Assembly: GCA_015039315.1 (NCBI GenBank)
Contig: WIDE01000062.1
Location: 124,001 to 188,000 of the forward strand
Direction: 5' to 3'
Length of the DNA: 64,000 bases
Source of the DNA: Clavulina sp. PMI_390
Taxonomy: Eukaryota > Basidiomycota > Agaricomycetes > Cantharellales > Hydnaceae
A program made the translations under genes and the position numbers. The notes beneath the pieces are model-generated. The model had not been told where the DNA came from, searched no databases, and saw only the letters and a program-made list of their open reading frames with translations. The number at the start of each line of letters is the position of its first letter. Positions within the stretch are counted from its first letter, which is position 1. Of this stretch, positions 22,746-34,615 are shown one piece after another.

Positions 22746-23079
22746 TTTTGTGAGTCGATTGTTTTCGATGGGGGTTGAGCAGGAGGTAAGAGTGCAACTT
22801 GAGGGACTGAAGACCGGATTTCGGTACCGAGGGACAACCTTGAAGGCGAGTCAGTCACGTGGGAGAATTTGTTGGGATAAAACGACCTGTGTTGCACGTA
22901 AGCCTTGGCATGGATGAAGTAAGATAGAGATCAATAGATATCTACTCTATTGTGGGGAAAATACAAAAAAAGTCCATCTAAGGGATATGCTTTTCTACTT
23001 TGCAGTCCCATTATTCCCAAGCAGATGAATTGAGATCGAGGAAGGTTGTGGAGCAAGGGGTGGGATATTCGGGAATATT
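22746..23079. other. HEL2 promoter region with CACGTG
   Basis: This lies between the HEL2 start and the 3' end of the threonine aldolase gene, both on minus. A TCACGTGG element is present at 22855-22862. Confidence 0.5.
22856..22861. promoter_or_regulatory. CACGTG E-box upstream of HEL2
   Basis: This is a perfect CACGTG palindrome 111 bp before the HEL2 start codon. In fungi this is the core bound by bHLH factors of the Cbf1 type. Function here is inferred from position and recurrence in other promoters of the window. Confidence 0.45.
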
Positions 23080-24487
23080 TCAGTTAGATGACTTGGGATA
23101 GAAGGAAGGTGTGACGTGTTTCCCATCCTCCAGGGCCAATTCTCCGTTTTTCTTCCTCGCTACCACGGCGCGGAAGGTATCAATCAAAGCATCCACCGCC
23201 TCATCACTGATTTGGTAATGAACCACGATCCTCCCAGCCCCGATCCTGACATTTCTCTTTTTTCCCTCTTCGGTAATCCACTCTGCCTTTAGTCCGCTCT
23301 TCTTCAGGTCCACGAATAACATGCAGGTATCCACCGGGAGCTCTGTGCTGAGTCCCATCTCGCCAACAAGCGCGCCCTCGATCTTCTTCGCAATCTCGTG
23401 GGTCCTGATGAGTTGCGTGGGGAAGTTTTCCTCGAGAGCAACACGTGCGGCAGCGAGGAGCGGCCCAGTTTGTCTCATACCACCCCCGAGCATCTTGCGG
23501 ATGTGGCGAGCGCGAGCGATGAAAGCGGAAGAAGCAACCAAAATGGATCCGATTGGCGCACCGATCCCTTTCGATAGACAAAGGGAAATTGAGTCGAAGC
23601 AGGCCCCGTAGTCAAGCAATGACCCTGCGCCGGCGGCGACTGGAGAAGCAGCCAGTGGCGGCGAAGCCCAGCAGATCAGATATGAAGAAGAGATAGATTA
23701 GATATACGAGGTCCGAGCAGCGGTCACATTCGAAGCCAAATAAGATTTGGTCCATCTGCATGGGCAAGTGATCCAGACGTAAGCGGAAATACGCGGAAAA
23801 AGTTGACGGGGCTATCGGCTCCGACAGAGCCAATCCATCAAGGTTTCGGAATTTCCGATGAGTCACTAGGTAGCGAAGCAGGAGGCGAAATAGCTCAAAA
23901 AGTCTAGAAGAGAACCACATACCAGCATTCCATAACCTTGCGCCATCCAAGTGCATTTTGATACCATTCTCTTTTGCCCATTGATTAATGCGCCTCACCT
24001 CTTCGAGAGGATAGATGACACCCCCCAAGGTGTTCTCCAGACTGATAACCTTGGTTTGAGCGAAATGGATATTATCATCGAGGATGGCATGGTCCTGGAC
24101 GTCTTCCAGCGTGAGATACAGCCCATTCGTCGGGATGACCCCAATAACCATTGCCTGGCTGAGCGCAGCGAGTCCTCCAGCCTCATAATTCTTTACGTGC
24201 GCGCGGTGATCACATAATACGCTGTGTGGGGGCTGGAGGAGGTGTGTTCGCAGGCCCAGCTGGTTCGACATAGTCCCAGAGGGAGTGAAGCAGCCTGCTT
24301 CATGGCCAACAAGTGAGGCGACATAGAGCTCGAACGATGAAGTTGTTGGGTCCTCCCGGTAGACGTCGTCCCCAACGGAAGCTTGTGCCATGGCTGCGAA
24401 CATAGAGGGGGTGGGAGTAGTGAATGTATCAGAGCGAAAGTCATTTGAGGAGGAGTATGTGGCGGTAGGGGGGATCGAGGCAGTCAT
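23080..24487 (-). CDS. GLY1: Low-specificity L-threonine aldolase (PLP-dependent)
   Basis: This PLP enzyme splits L-threonine or L-allo-threonine into glycine and acetaldehyde in the cytosol, 374 aa. Exons on minus are 24487-23923 and 23639-23080. Motifs in order: NDFRSDTFTTPTPSMFAAM, SVGDDVYREDP, ENTLGGVIYPLEE, HLDGARLWNA (Asp contacts the PLP ring), then, after the intron, LSKGIGAPIGS, whose Lys forms the Schiff base. RIVVHYQISDE lies near the C-terminus. The single intron is 283 nt, four to five times the local norm, and its first-exon frame stays open to the end, so intron retention would give a long altered product rather than an early stop. The splice (V-A-A-G-A-G-S-L-L) keeps the family alignment. 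Length and motifs are normal. Confidence 0.93.
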
Positions 24488-24892
24488 TCTGGCACTCTTT
24501 TAAAGGGTGGCGTCTCAAAAGATTAGCCCTGAATACGACGTTCACGTCTCTGACTTGGCTTGGACGACCAGAAAGCGAGTCAGATTTGGAGTCAGACTGA
24601 TGACTCAGTAAAAGCAGCAAGATTAAAGGACCCATGGCGCTTAGAGCAATAAATCCATCGATCGATAGTATGGATGATAAAATATTCCGGTCGGCTGCTG
24701 TAATCGGGGTGCTGCTTGTACGTATTGTGGCCGAGACGTGCATTTGCTGGCCAGTTTCCCACGGCACTTTCTCAAGTTCAACTTGACCTGCGATATTTTT
24801 CCTGGCCTTCTTAAAGATCTTCGGAAGGTCCAGCACTCCTTCTAGAAAAGCAATAGAAGCTTAATCATCCAGGCATCCACTTAATAGCACTC
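24488..24892. other. Divergent promoter region, threonine aldolase / NUC1
   Basis: This is 405 bp between two divergent start codons. A minus-strand ORF covers much of it but shows no family resemblance and overlaps both promoters, so it is not called. Confidence 0.5.
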
Positions 24893-27016
24893 ATGAGCGC
24901 TGTACTGGTGCACGCGGCCGTCTTTGGTGTTGGTGCTGTGGTTGGTGCTGGTGTTGCTAGCACAATCATGGATAAGCGACGCGCAGTTACTGTGGTTCCT
25001 AGCGCCCCTCCACCTGTCGTCGTCCAGCAGCCTATCGGGGGTATTCCCGCAAAGGGGGCGCTCCTTCCGGTCCCCACCAGAGAGCTCGCAATTGGTGCGG
25101 CGGCCGACGTGCTCAAATTCGGCAACCCTGGTGAGTTGGATGAATCCATTCACCTATAAGATTCTCTCCGTTCTTTATGGTGTATGAGTTTATTTCATCT
25201 CCTTTTTGAACTGAGGGCCGATTCGGCGGAAGTGCTATTGCTGCCCATGCTATGTGGGGGATCCACTCCCTGGTCCCAGGAAACCTTTTTCTCCTCCGTG
25301 GTTCACCGGAACCGGACTGCATTGTATCCGATGCGTGCATTCTTCATCTTGGCACGCGACTTTCATGAACTCCAGCCTCCCGCACTTGGACTCTCACAGA
25401 GCGGACAACGTGACTGTGCGGACATAAGTGCGAATCTGCCCTGGTCCCACGTGGAGATCGCTTGTTTCACTCTTCTAATCATTTTTAATAACTTTGTCGA
25501 CTTGCGCATCCCTCCATTGACGCAATGGCTTTTGCTTTGGACCCTTTTTCTTCCACGCTCCCGTTCTATCTATCGCACTTTCATCTCGCTGACTATTTGC
25601 CCCATCCGGTCGTATGACCCTCGAAAGGTCCTGTGGTCGATCTGCTCTCCAGGAAAGCGTACGCTGCAGGGTATGATCGTCGCTTGAGGCATCCCACTTG
25701 GGTGAGCTCTCATTCTTAACTACGATTCAGCATGCTTCTAAGCTTGATCCCCGCCATACATTCTGCCGTGCCATTAATCTCACTTACTCCCCCTATCTAT
25801 CTAGACTGCCGAGCACTTGACAGCTGCATCGCTTGGTCGAGGACCTGCCGCTCCGTCCGACGAGGAAGGCGGAGGTGGAAAGACTAAAGGCGATAGAAGC
25901 AAGTCGGCTTTTATGGAAGACGAGTCGATCCCTCTCCCTTTCCGCGCACGGTTACAGGATTACTTCAGGAGCGGGTACGACCGGGGACACATGTGAGTAG
26001 CAGCTGAATTCATCGATCCTGTTTTGGCAGCTATAGAGTCGGGGATAAGAGATGACATATTGCCCCTCCTTTTGCTTTTACTACTTGTAGGGTTCCGGCT
26101 GCCGATGCCAAAGCGTCCCAGGTCCGTGATACCCTAGATTTCTATGGTCAATTGCGGGGTTTGGCAACACTGAATGACCCTTGTCTTTTTCTACAAATTA
26201 CGTCTTTTCCTGATTTCTTTAGGAGGGCATGAATGAGACATTCCTTCTTAGTAATATTGCTCCACAAGTGGGCGCTGGTTTCAATCGCCACTGTACGTCT
26301 TCAACCCTTGCAATATTCTGCATATTGCTTTGTTGCCTCACTCATCATATACCCTCGGGGCTGTTTCTCCTGCTGTCAGATTGGGCATATTTGGAGGACT
26401 GGTGTCGCCGTCTAACGGGATCCTTCTCTGACGTCTACGTTTTCACCGTTCCACTATACCTACCTCGGCAAGATTCTGATGGGAAGTGGCGAGTGGTATG
26501 TTTCCATCATTTCCTTCCCTTCCTTCCGGTAGCTAAATGGCGAAATTATTTGCTTCACGCCACTGTTGCTTTTTGGTTACTAAAATCTCCCAGACGCACG
26601 AAGTTATCGGCAATCCACCTAACATCGCCGTCCCAACGCACTTCGCGAAGGTCGTATTGACTTCTAAACCCTCATCACCTTCCAAACCGGATGTAGTTGA
26701 TGTGTCGATGGGCGCTTTTGTTCTGCCTAACGCGATTATCCCTGATGAAGCTCCCCTGGAAAGTTTTGTCGTCCCTGGTACGTTGTTTCCATATCGGGAT
26801 CTTACCTCAATTCATCGATTATCTGACCTCAAGCGCTCTTTATTCATAGTTGATGCCGTTGAACGTGCCGCTGGGTTGACATTCTTCTCTGACGCCCTTA
26901 AGGCGTCCAGCAAGCCGATCTGCCAGACCACATCATGCCAGTTGATCATCCGTAAATTTGATGAAGCCGGGAAGCTCATCTCGGAAAGCCCGGGTGGGGG
27001 CAAAAAGAGGAAGTGA
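24893..27016 (+). CDS. NUC1: Mitochondrial DNA/RNA non-specific nuclease (endonuclease G / NUC1)
   Basis: This is a beta-beta-alpha-metal nuclease of the EndoG family, 355 aa, probably in the mitochondrial intermembrane space. Exons are 24893-25130, 25628-25701, 25805-25992, 26091-26121, 26223-26292, 26380-26495, 26594-26777 and 26850-27016. The N-terminus is hydrophobic and Gly/Val/Ala-rich (a membrane or import segment), then FGNPGPVVDLLSRKAY, YDRRLRHPTW, EHLT, and the catalytic YDRGHMVPAAD at about residues 160-170, followed by NIAPQVGAGFNRHYWAYLE. The C-terminus is Lys-rich. A Gly/Lys insert (GEEGGGGKTKGDRSK-like) sits between EHLT and the catalytic motif. The first intron is 497 nt, far longer than any other confirmed intron here; the joined reading (NPG then PVVD) fits the family precisely, so the length is real. 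Confidence 0.92.
25131..25627 (+). other. Unusually long first intron of NUC1
   Basis: This 497-nt GT-AG intron interrupts a Gly codon. It contains a CACGTG at 25448-25453 and an ORF (25184-25687) with no recognised domain that overlaps the next exon in another frame. Confidence 0.7.
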
Positions 27017-27641
27017 GAAGCTGTTGATGATCAGAATCAACCCGTAGAGAAATGGGGATACATTTTGTATCACGCAAGTTTGCGAAATGGTGCCGAATAG
27101 CCTTATCCATAGTTAGTGGGGTTTATTTCTATGCCAGTGTGCGCTCTTTCTCCACTCTCGGATTGACCCCTTCAGGACAGCTTGTGAGCGGTTCCGTGAA
27201 ACTCAAAAAGGTGCCTGTAGCTTCGATCTAAACAATGTGAATGGCCGGTCGAATCGCCACGTTATAATATGAATGGACTACTCCCGCTTGTCAAGGACGC
27301 ATGTGAGCTGAACTGAGTTTACTATCGCTGCGGCCTGTAAATCCCACGCGTCGAAGTTCCCGTCATCAATACTTCGCTGTGACAGTAATACTGTCAGTGC
27401 GGTCAATGCTACGGTAACCGATACGGTACATGTACGCCAGCTTGTTCTGTTCTCCAGTCATTACACCATGTACCCGGCTACGAGAATATAGTGCGTATAT
27501 GCCGGAAGGCTTGGCTGGTTGGTATAAAATCCTGGAACGGTGACTCCTCATACAAAGCGCCTGTAACCCCTGCCCGACACCAAAACGGCGCCCGCGGCGC
27601 CGACCAAGACCGCCATCACCAAACTACCCCTTATATCTCCC
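27017..27641. other. Intergenic stretch after NUC1
   Basis: About 620 bp with no recognised gene or repeat. Confidence 0.5.
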
Positions 27642-27932
27642 ATGTGTGGCCCTCGCCAAACGTACTATTACTACTACTGGACTTGTGGGCACTACCGCAA
27701 TCCCATTGGTCCTCCACAGTACGAGCCTTGCGATCTCACCGATTGTCTCACCTCCATCACCCACCCCAAACCGTGTCCCCGTGGTGCCGACGTGGCAAAC
27801 TGTATGACAGGGCTGTGCAACGCGGCATATGCGTGCCCTGACCATCACGCATGCCGAGTGCGCCCCCATATTACGCCTAGATTCCGGCAAGATGACAAGG
27901 GGTGGTGCGATCGCTGCCGTGTTATCAAGTGA
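27642..27932 (+). CDS. Possible small cysteine-rich protein (hypothetical)
   Basis: A single open frame of 96 codons starts MCGPRQTYYYYYW and contains eleven Cys spread to the C-terminus, ending in a CDRC pair, plus His residues at positions that could allow metal binding (TCGH, THPKPC, CPDHHAC). There is no signal peptide, so it is not a typical secreted effector. It stands alone in a gene-poor stretch, about 600 bp after NUC1 and 1.9 kb before the 3' end of the mL46 gene. The Cys density is well above chance for non-coding DNA of this composition, but I recognise no family and no intron supports it. It could be a spurious ORF. Confidence 0.4.
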   Translation: MCGPRQTYYYYYWTCGHYRNPIGPPQYEPCDLTDCLTSITHPKPCPRGADVANCMTGLCNAAYACPDHHACRVRPHITPRFRQDDKGWCDRCRVIK

Positions 27933-29840
27933 CCAAAATCTGACAACCCGCTCGCCGATGTCTTTCGGGCTCGATCTCTGGAGCTTCATACTTGGCTTGC
28001 GATTTGGCGCAAATCGAACGAACTATCTCTGCTTCGTTCCAAATCCACACTCTCTCATACTCTCTATATATTCTATTTCCATGATCCATTTCCCCCTATC
28101 CACCTCGCCCTAGCCCCTGGAAAACCCACTCTCCTTCTTCGTGACCACGAGCTTCACTTATTCATTCCCCCACACACCTTCATGAGGTGCTGGCCAATCC
28201 CGATTGCTGGCCCCTCTATCTAGCAAGATAGTCATATGGCCTATCTTTCCGAGATATCCTATTCTCTCCCACTACAGCTATTCCTTTGCCCATTCGGACA
28301 GTGCCCGACTCCCGAAGCACGTTAATTTCACCGACGGCTTCGAACGGCAGTAGCAATTATTCACTATGAATATCGCCGCAGCGTCATTGACAGCCACCCA
28401 CACATTCATATTTTATGTGCAACTCTGCAATTCTGGAATGCATGAATACGTTCCTTGGGCTCTCGCGTCGATCAGCCGTACCGGATCCTTTTGGTACTCC
28501 TTTTGAGCGCGAACCGACTCCCCCACAACAGCTCTGCATTCTCTCCTATCTATCAGATGATCGATCGAATATGTGCAATCGGTGTCAAGTTCTCCGTACC
28601 TCATTGTTCTTGCCCCCTTGATAAACTGCCCATGGAAATTCGCATCCGTCCAACGAGCCAAAGACTGTGTCATTGTTTGATGTGGCCACGCGGGCCGAAT
28701 ATCACATTCACCTCCTCCCTCTTTCCCTAAGAAGCGTGCCGCGTCGATCGCCAATTCCGGTCGCGTGGCCGAAGAGGGGAAGCTTCATCAGTCATCCCAT
28801 CGGGTGCTGTTATTTTGAGTGTCTTTCTATGCACACAGGAGTCAACCTAGTGCGTACGCGTTCCCATTCAGAAACTACATCGATCATTTGCATGCGAATT
28901 TACACAAGCCGAGCCTGAACCGTACTAACAATCGTCCTTCTCCTTCCTCCCGCCCCTTTCTTCTAGGATTCGCTCGGTAGCACTCTCTCTGTCCTCGCTT
29001 GAGCGCCCGCTCACCTTCCCTCCCTTGGCGTTTGATAATTCACGCTATCACTGGATATTATATCAGCCTCCCGCTCCCCGACATGCCATATTTTTGGACT
29101 ATATGCGGTGTGCGGCCCGTACATCGCCTACGGGTTTCGGATGCCAATTTCATGAAGGCGCTCATTGTTTCATCCACGCTCCGTCACACTCAGTCATCCT
29201 AAACAAATTGATACACGTATGCATCAGGCCCCATTTTGGTATATTACGGCCTAGAACCTAGCGCTCAGCTAGAACGTCAGTGGCAGACCGTGTCCCGATA
29301 CCATCGGATTGGAGCCACCAGGTTCGGGGTAGACCCGGAGGACAGCAGTCTCGTTCAGTGACAGTCCTTCGCTCGGCGCACGTTTTGTTGGAGTACCCCA
29401 GGCCAACAGAAAATTTATCCTTTCATTAAGGAGACGTTGATTGCGTAATAGTATTAAGAGTATGATTAGGACGAACTCATTGGGAGTCAGAGCGGGAATT
29501 AATAAAAGAAATATGCTTGGATTGCTCGGCGGCGGCGGCGGAAGTCTATCAGCGTAATAGTAAATGTATGAGATTAAAGCGCAATTGAAGAGATAAATAT
29601 GGGGGTTTGGCGAGTGAAGGTTCACAACCAGAGTAGACATTCAGCGGACACTTTCACGCCGTATCCACACGTTGAGAGCAGAACGCGTAGTTCACAGAAG
29701 ATGAAATCAGAGGGAAATGAGCCATCACTATCTCACAGATCTAAGAATGCCTACTGGATCTAAGCCTGAAAAGTCCGGTGTGGATACGCAGCGATGGAAT
29801 TCTGAAGAGAAAAAGAGAAAAAGGTTGATTGACAGCCGTA
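27933..29840. other. Gene-poor intergenic region
   Basis: About 1.9 kb. Several six-frame ORFs exist, but none has a recognisable domain, plausible intron structure or paralog in the window. CT-rich patches occur around 28.0-28.3 and 28.9-29.0 kb. Confidence 0.5.
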
Positions 29841-30983
29841 TTACACCCTAGGTATTAGTTCTTCCACCTGCTTCCAATATTTGGGGTCAACACGCTCGGC
29901 TATTTCTTCTCTTGTGAGCCACGCCAGATCAGAGACAGATGACTCGGAGAGGAGAACGGGACGACCTCCAAGGACACGGCCTTTGAAGAAAAATGTCTAG
30001 TGGGGAAGGTGAGTGTCAATAACACAATGGGGAGAACGTATGTAGCACGAAGACGAGAAGGGATGCGATATGTGGGTGCTTCAAGAGCGGGAAGGCTTAC
30101 TTTGGATGGCTTCTTGTCAGACTGGTCCACGAAACCGATGGGCTGCCTTGAGACAATCCAGGTATTCATATTGGCGCCAAAACTGTCAATAACTCCGGCT
30201 TGGACATTCTGCGTTCGTTCACATGTTACAAGGCAAATGTGATGATCGAAAGTGAGAAAACAATCGTCTGTCACTCGAAACCATTCTGCTAACCTTGTGT
30301 AGAGGCTGCTCTAGACCCGCATTCCACATGGGGAACGTCCAACTCTTGTCCTTGCCACCCTTCGGCTTGACAAGTAAATATAGGCTCCTCTCGCCTTTCC
30401 TATCCAGGCTTGTCACATCGCCCTTCCTGTCTGCCTCATTTTCTCTGGACAACAACGTCACATCATCTTCTTCGCTTGGGACGTCCTCTAGCCTTTCTGC
30501 CCCCTCTTCGCCATCAAATCCTTCTCCAAACGCAGCTTGCTCGCGAAGACGCTCCTCGGCCTGGAATCTTCTCTCGAGAAGAGTCCCCTTCTTGAAATAG
30601 AATTCGGTGGGGAAGGGGGTAGCAAGAGTGCGCTGGAGGCGCGCATGATAGTCATGGTAGGTTTGTTCAAGAGGGGTCGGTGTCGGTGTAAGGAGTGGCG
30701 CTCGAGCAAGAATTAGGGAAGTTTGAAGAAGGTATGGGAGGGTACGTGGAGTGTCCGGTGATGCACCCGGGGTGGAAGCAGTATCCTCTTCTAATGCAGA
30801 GGGCGAGGATGCGGAAGGTAGAGGTACTTGAGTTGCAAGTGTGCGTCGGGATATGGCTCGAGCTCGGGAGGCTGGCAGAAATTCGTCAGCATGGCCGTCG
30901 TTAGTGGAGTAAATTCACGTACTAGATGCCACCGAGTTCTCTAACGCTACGAAACGCGTCGCATGTACTGAGCGTGCCCACAT
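29841..30983 (-). CDS. MRPL17: Mitochondrial large-subunit ribosomal protein mL46 (yeast MRPL17)
   Basis: This is a mitoribosomal large-subunit protein with a Nudix-like fold, 300 aa. Exons on minus are 30983-30923, 30871-30294, 30208-30101 and 29996-29841. The N-terminus (MWARSVHATRF, then Arg/Ser/Thr-rich) fits a mitochondrial presequence. The body has ATPFPTEFYFKKGTLLERRF, an acidic stretch, SLYLLVKPKGGKDKSWTFP, then MNTWIVSRQPIG and, in the last exon, TFFFKGRVLGG and the closing DLAWLTREEIAERVDPKYW, a typical mL46 ending. The start is 144 bp from the start of the V-ATPase H gene on the other strand, with a CACGTG between them. Confidence 0.9.
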
Positions 30984-31044
30984 TGCGTCCAAGTTTTCTC
31001 GAGGGTTGAAGTTGTGGCAAAAGTGGCCACGAACAATGTTCAGT

Positions 31045-31050
31045 CACGTG
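31045..31050. promoter_or_regulatory. CACGTG E-box in a 144-bp bidirectional promoter
   Basis: The palindrome TCACGTGA sits between the divergent starts of mL46 (30983, minus) and V-ATPase H (31128, plus). Because the space is so short, one site could serve both genes. Confidence 0.5.
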
Positions 31051-31127
31051 ATCCGACTTGCGCGCTCGTTTCTCGTCGAGGTCGCTGTTTCGTCGTCGTC
31101 GACCAAGAAAAAGTGTCGCCAATAACC

Positions 31128-33299
31128 ATGTCTCTCGTGATCGGCTCAAACGCGTTTCTTGAGGAGACGTCTTCCAAAATCCGGAATAAACCGGTGCTTT
31201 GGGAGGTTCGTTGGTCCCTAAGTTGTCCTCCTCTATTCCATTGAGATATGTATGCAATGTCTGATCGATAAATACTCCTCTTTTCTCCCCGAAATAGGGA
31301 TATCAACGCGCTGGGCTTGTCACTCCCGCGGACCTTGAACTCCTGAAGAAGATCGACCGCCAACCACGGGTCAAGGTCGAGCTTACGCTCCTTGCTGAGG
31401 GCCCGGCGTATGCCAAGCTATACTTGAGCTTATTAAAGAAGCTCGTGCGTATTGAGACTATCCAATATGTTTTGGTAATGATGGCAGACGCACTGGTTGG
31501 TGAGTCCCACGTTGACATTAGCTCTATGACGCTTCAGCAGTGGCAGAAGCTGACCTCCTTATTGTGATGACAATTTGCTGCGGCGAACGGAACAAAAATA
31601 TTTCATCCTCCAGGTCACGAAGAACGCATCCCTCTGTTCATCGCCGCCTCCGAATCTGATCCCGATCTGCCCTATGGACCTCTGCTCAAGTCAGTCCTCC
31701 TCTTGTCTGATGTGACTGAAGGGGCATTGACCCTCCCTCCTTCCCTATGCTATCTCGGACGATGTCTGACCAGACTCATCGACAATCCAGACGAGTTTGC
31801 CCAGCTGAAATCTCTCCAGCTTTTCACGATTTTCCTTGCATCCTCGCCAACCAATACCCCTTTATCTGCGCACCTTACCACACCTTTCCTTAATGCCATC
31901 GCTGCAGCCTTGCAGCCATCTGTGAGTGCGGATAGCAGGGACGTGGGTGTTCAATGCTTAGAGGCGGTGTTGCCACGGAGTGAGGTCAGGGAGAGGGTAT
32001 GGGGGATGGATGGGGTTGTCACAAGGTTCGTTCCATGCTAGACATCCCTTGATGTGGTATTGGCTGCTAGATAATTCTGTTCACCTGGGTGATCTGAAAT
32101 TGGACTATCAGCCTGACAGAAATCTTGCGATCAAACGTCTCTCCGCAAATGAACTACCAGGCAGCTTTCTGCATCTGGCTTCTCTCCTTCGATGCCGGCA
32201 TTGCGCGTACCATTAATAAGTCAGTTAAATTTAACAAACTCCACCCCTCCTCACGAACACTCGCTATCTCGTTCGCACCTCCCCGGCAAACTGATTCTAA
32301 TATCACCCTTCTTCACCCTAATGGTCAATTATGTGCAGGAAATACGATTTAATACCCGTATTAGCCAAAGTAGCCAAGAATGCAAACAAGGAGAAGGTCA
32401 CTCGTGTGATCATCGCAACATTCCGGGTATGTGGCTTGATTCCTTTGTAGCTACCCACCGATTTTCTGACTATCTACATCATTTCACATGACCTCGATCT
32501 GTCCCCCGAATGGTTTTTCTATCATGCTATGGCGAATCAATCACCAGAACCTCGTCGTAAAGGCGCCAGCCGAGAACCTTCCACCAATGTTGATAGCCGA
32601 GCTCCTACCATTCGTAAAGAACCTAAGCACGCGCAAGTGGTCGGATGAGGAGATCCCGGAGGACTTGGCCTATCTGAAGGAGGAGCTGGTGAAACGCTTC
32701 GACAGCCTAACGTATGCATTAATCATCTGGAAGAAGCTCGACCAAACTCCGCCATTTATTGACTACCGTTCTTCACATCACCAGAACGTATGAGGAGTAC
32801 GTGACGGAATTGGAGTCAGGACACCTTACATGGTCCCCTGTTCACGAGTCCGAGACATTCTGGAAGGAGAATGCATCTAGGTTAAACGAGCGTGATTATA
32901 CACTCCTTCGGTGCGTTCCCATGTGGCCAATTTACTTTGTGGCGAAGGTGACCTGAATTGGAATATATGGCCATATTCAAAATAGTGAGCTGGTCGGCCT
33001 TCTGAAGACATCAGAGGATCCCCTTGTGCTTTCAGTAGCGGCGCACGACGTGGGACAGTACGTCAAATATGCGGACGGGGGTAAAAAGTGCGTCCACGTT
33101 TCAGAACTCCTTCGCTTCACTTTTTCTCAGCAGATTCTTGGTTTTTACTCATGAATGCCAAACTCGTTTGCGCAGGGCGATCAATGACCTTCAAGGAAAG
33201 ACCCGTGTGATGGAGCTGATGAGCCACTCAGATGCAGATGTGAGGTTCCAAGCGCTGTTAACTGTGCAGCGTTTAGTGAGCCATGCTTGGGCGCCGTAA
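31128..33299 (+). CDS. VMA13: V-type H+-ATPase subunit H (V1 sector)
   Basis: This is the regulatory subunit H of the vacuolar proton pump, 439 aa, an all-helical HEAT-like protein that activates V1-Vo and silences free V1. Ten exons: 31128-31205, 31298-31499, 31614-31689, 31774-32025, 32112-32219, 32339-32426, 32548-32711, 32785-32910, 32986-33087 and 33176-33299. Recognisable segments: GYQRAGLVT near the N-terminus, [16 protein letters not shown], a [18 protein letters not shown] helix pair, [15 protein letters not shown] in the C-terminal domain, and the ending [18 protein letters not shown]...[17 protein letters not shown], which is typical of the family. The splice after VVT was chosen so that the frame runs through SLTEILRSN into QMNYQ. 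Intron 3 (84 nt) could hide a tiny exon. It shares a short divergent promoter with mL46. Confidence 0.93.
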
Positions 33300-34615
33300 T
33301 GCGATAATCTTCTTTACGTAAAGTGACGCCCTGCTAATCCAAGATCGATCGAGATGTACTTGGGGTAGCCATTACCCACTCTAGGGGCCTTTGAGACGTA
33401 ACTTGATCCTGAAGTTAGCAGGTTGATATGGCTGGGTCCCTTCGACATCCTGGCGTCGGAAACGAGGTGGTCAGCCACTTTCACGCCACGTTTCCTACCT
33501 GAGAGTCCCGTGATTCGCATGCACATCCTTCTATCATTCCTCAACGACCGCTTAATCAAATACTGAGAAAAGCACTTCTCCAAAAGCATCAATTATTGAT
33601 TCAGGTACATGACAGGTGTATTAGTCTACAATTGGGCTATGCATGTTAGAGAAAGTGTCTACACGCTCTCCCCCGCTATAACGATTATGATGGTGGAAAG
33701 CTGGTGAGCCCCTCTCACGCTCCCTTGTAGCCCTCTGAGTGCTTCGCACACATCTTTAGATTCGGCATTCACACTCTCTTCCTGTTCACCAGCCAATTAA
33801 CCTGGATTCTCCCCTCAGAGATGTAACACCTTCACTGCCCATACGCTTCACTTGTTGGGGAGGGTTTCTAACGCTTATGCCCTTTTGCTGTATGTGATGT
33901 GCTAATGGTCAACTGATGATATGCGCCAAATGTGACAATGCTGCATAACTGCATGCATCAAACGTTGCGCCGGGCGATTGAATCGAAAAAACTAAGGGAA
34001 TTAGGCTCAGAAATGTTTTGTCCGCTTGGATAGCGCTCTATCAAGGTAAAAGAGACGTCAGGATGATCTATCTTGAAAGTTGCACAAGGCTCTCTTCCAA
34101 TGATTCCGAAGACGCGTGATAGCTGTGAATGGATGTTTCTCCGAGCTGTACTTATGTCTCCATGAGAACAATGTTTTGATCAAGAAGCAATTGATTGGTG
34201 AGGGCCAGCCTATACAGGCTATTCGGGGCGCAAAGCAGACTAATCGAGGTTCTTAGTAAGCAGACAAGTTGTGTCAAGCGAGGCTTTTCTCAAACGCGCT
34301 TGAGGTATCCCTGCAACATTCTCTTTGTATCCTAGCTATTTCAGCTCTGCGGAGATACCAAGGTTAATCCGCTATGCAATGATACGAGCCTTTGTGATCG
34401 CAGGGCATAACTGGCGACATATCGGCAACTCATCTCTACCACCTTCCATGCTCACCCGTCAGTGAAATCAATCTTTTCTGTGCCACCTTGGAGTATTGGA
34501 CTGTTCACTAGGATAAAGAGAGGCAATGGTGCACTTCGCCACTACCACCCTTCGTCAACAAGACTTTCTCCGAATCGCTACATCACACCCAAACCTTCGA
34601 GCACTTGATAGAAGC
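33300..34615. other. Gene-poor intergenic region
   Basis: About 1.3 kb downstream of V-ATPase H. No gene, repeat or paralogous segment was recognised. Confidence 0.5.

Noticed and set aside
24441..24836. 131-aa minus-strand ORF overlapping the threonine aldolase start
   Set aside because: No family resemblance, and it overlaps the first exon in another frame and the divergent promoter region.
25184..25687. 167-aa ORF inside the NUC1 intron
   Set aside because: It overlaps NUC1 exon two in another frame and shows no domain; kept only as part of the long-intron note.
29521..29545. Short GGC repeat near 29.53 kb considered as a tandem repeat or CRISPR-like unit
   Set aside because: Only four to five trinucleotide units; no spacers or repeats, and CRISPR arrays are not expected in a fungal nuclear genome.
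29269..29640. 123-aa minus-strand ORF and a GGTTCGGGG string resembling a tRNA T-arm
   Set aside because: No acceptor or anticodon stem could be paired around the string, and the ORF has no recognisable content.
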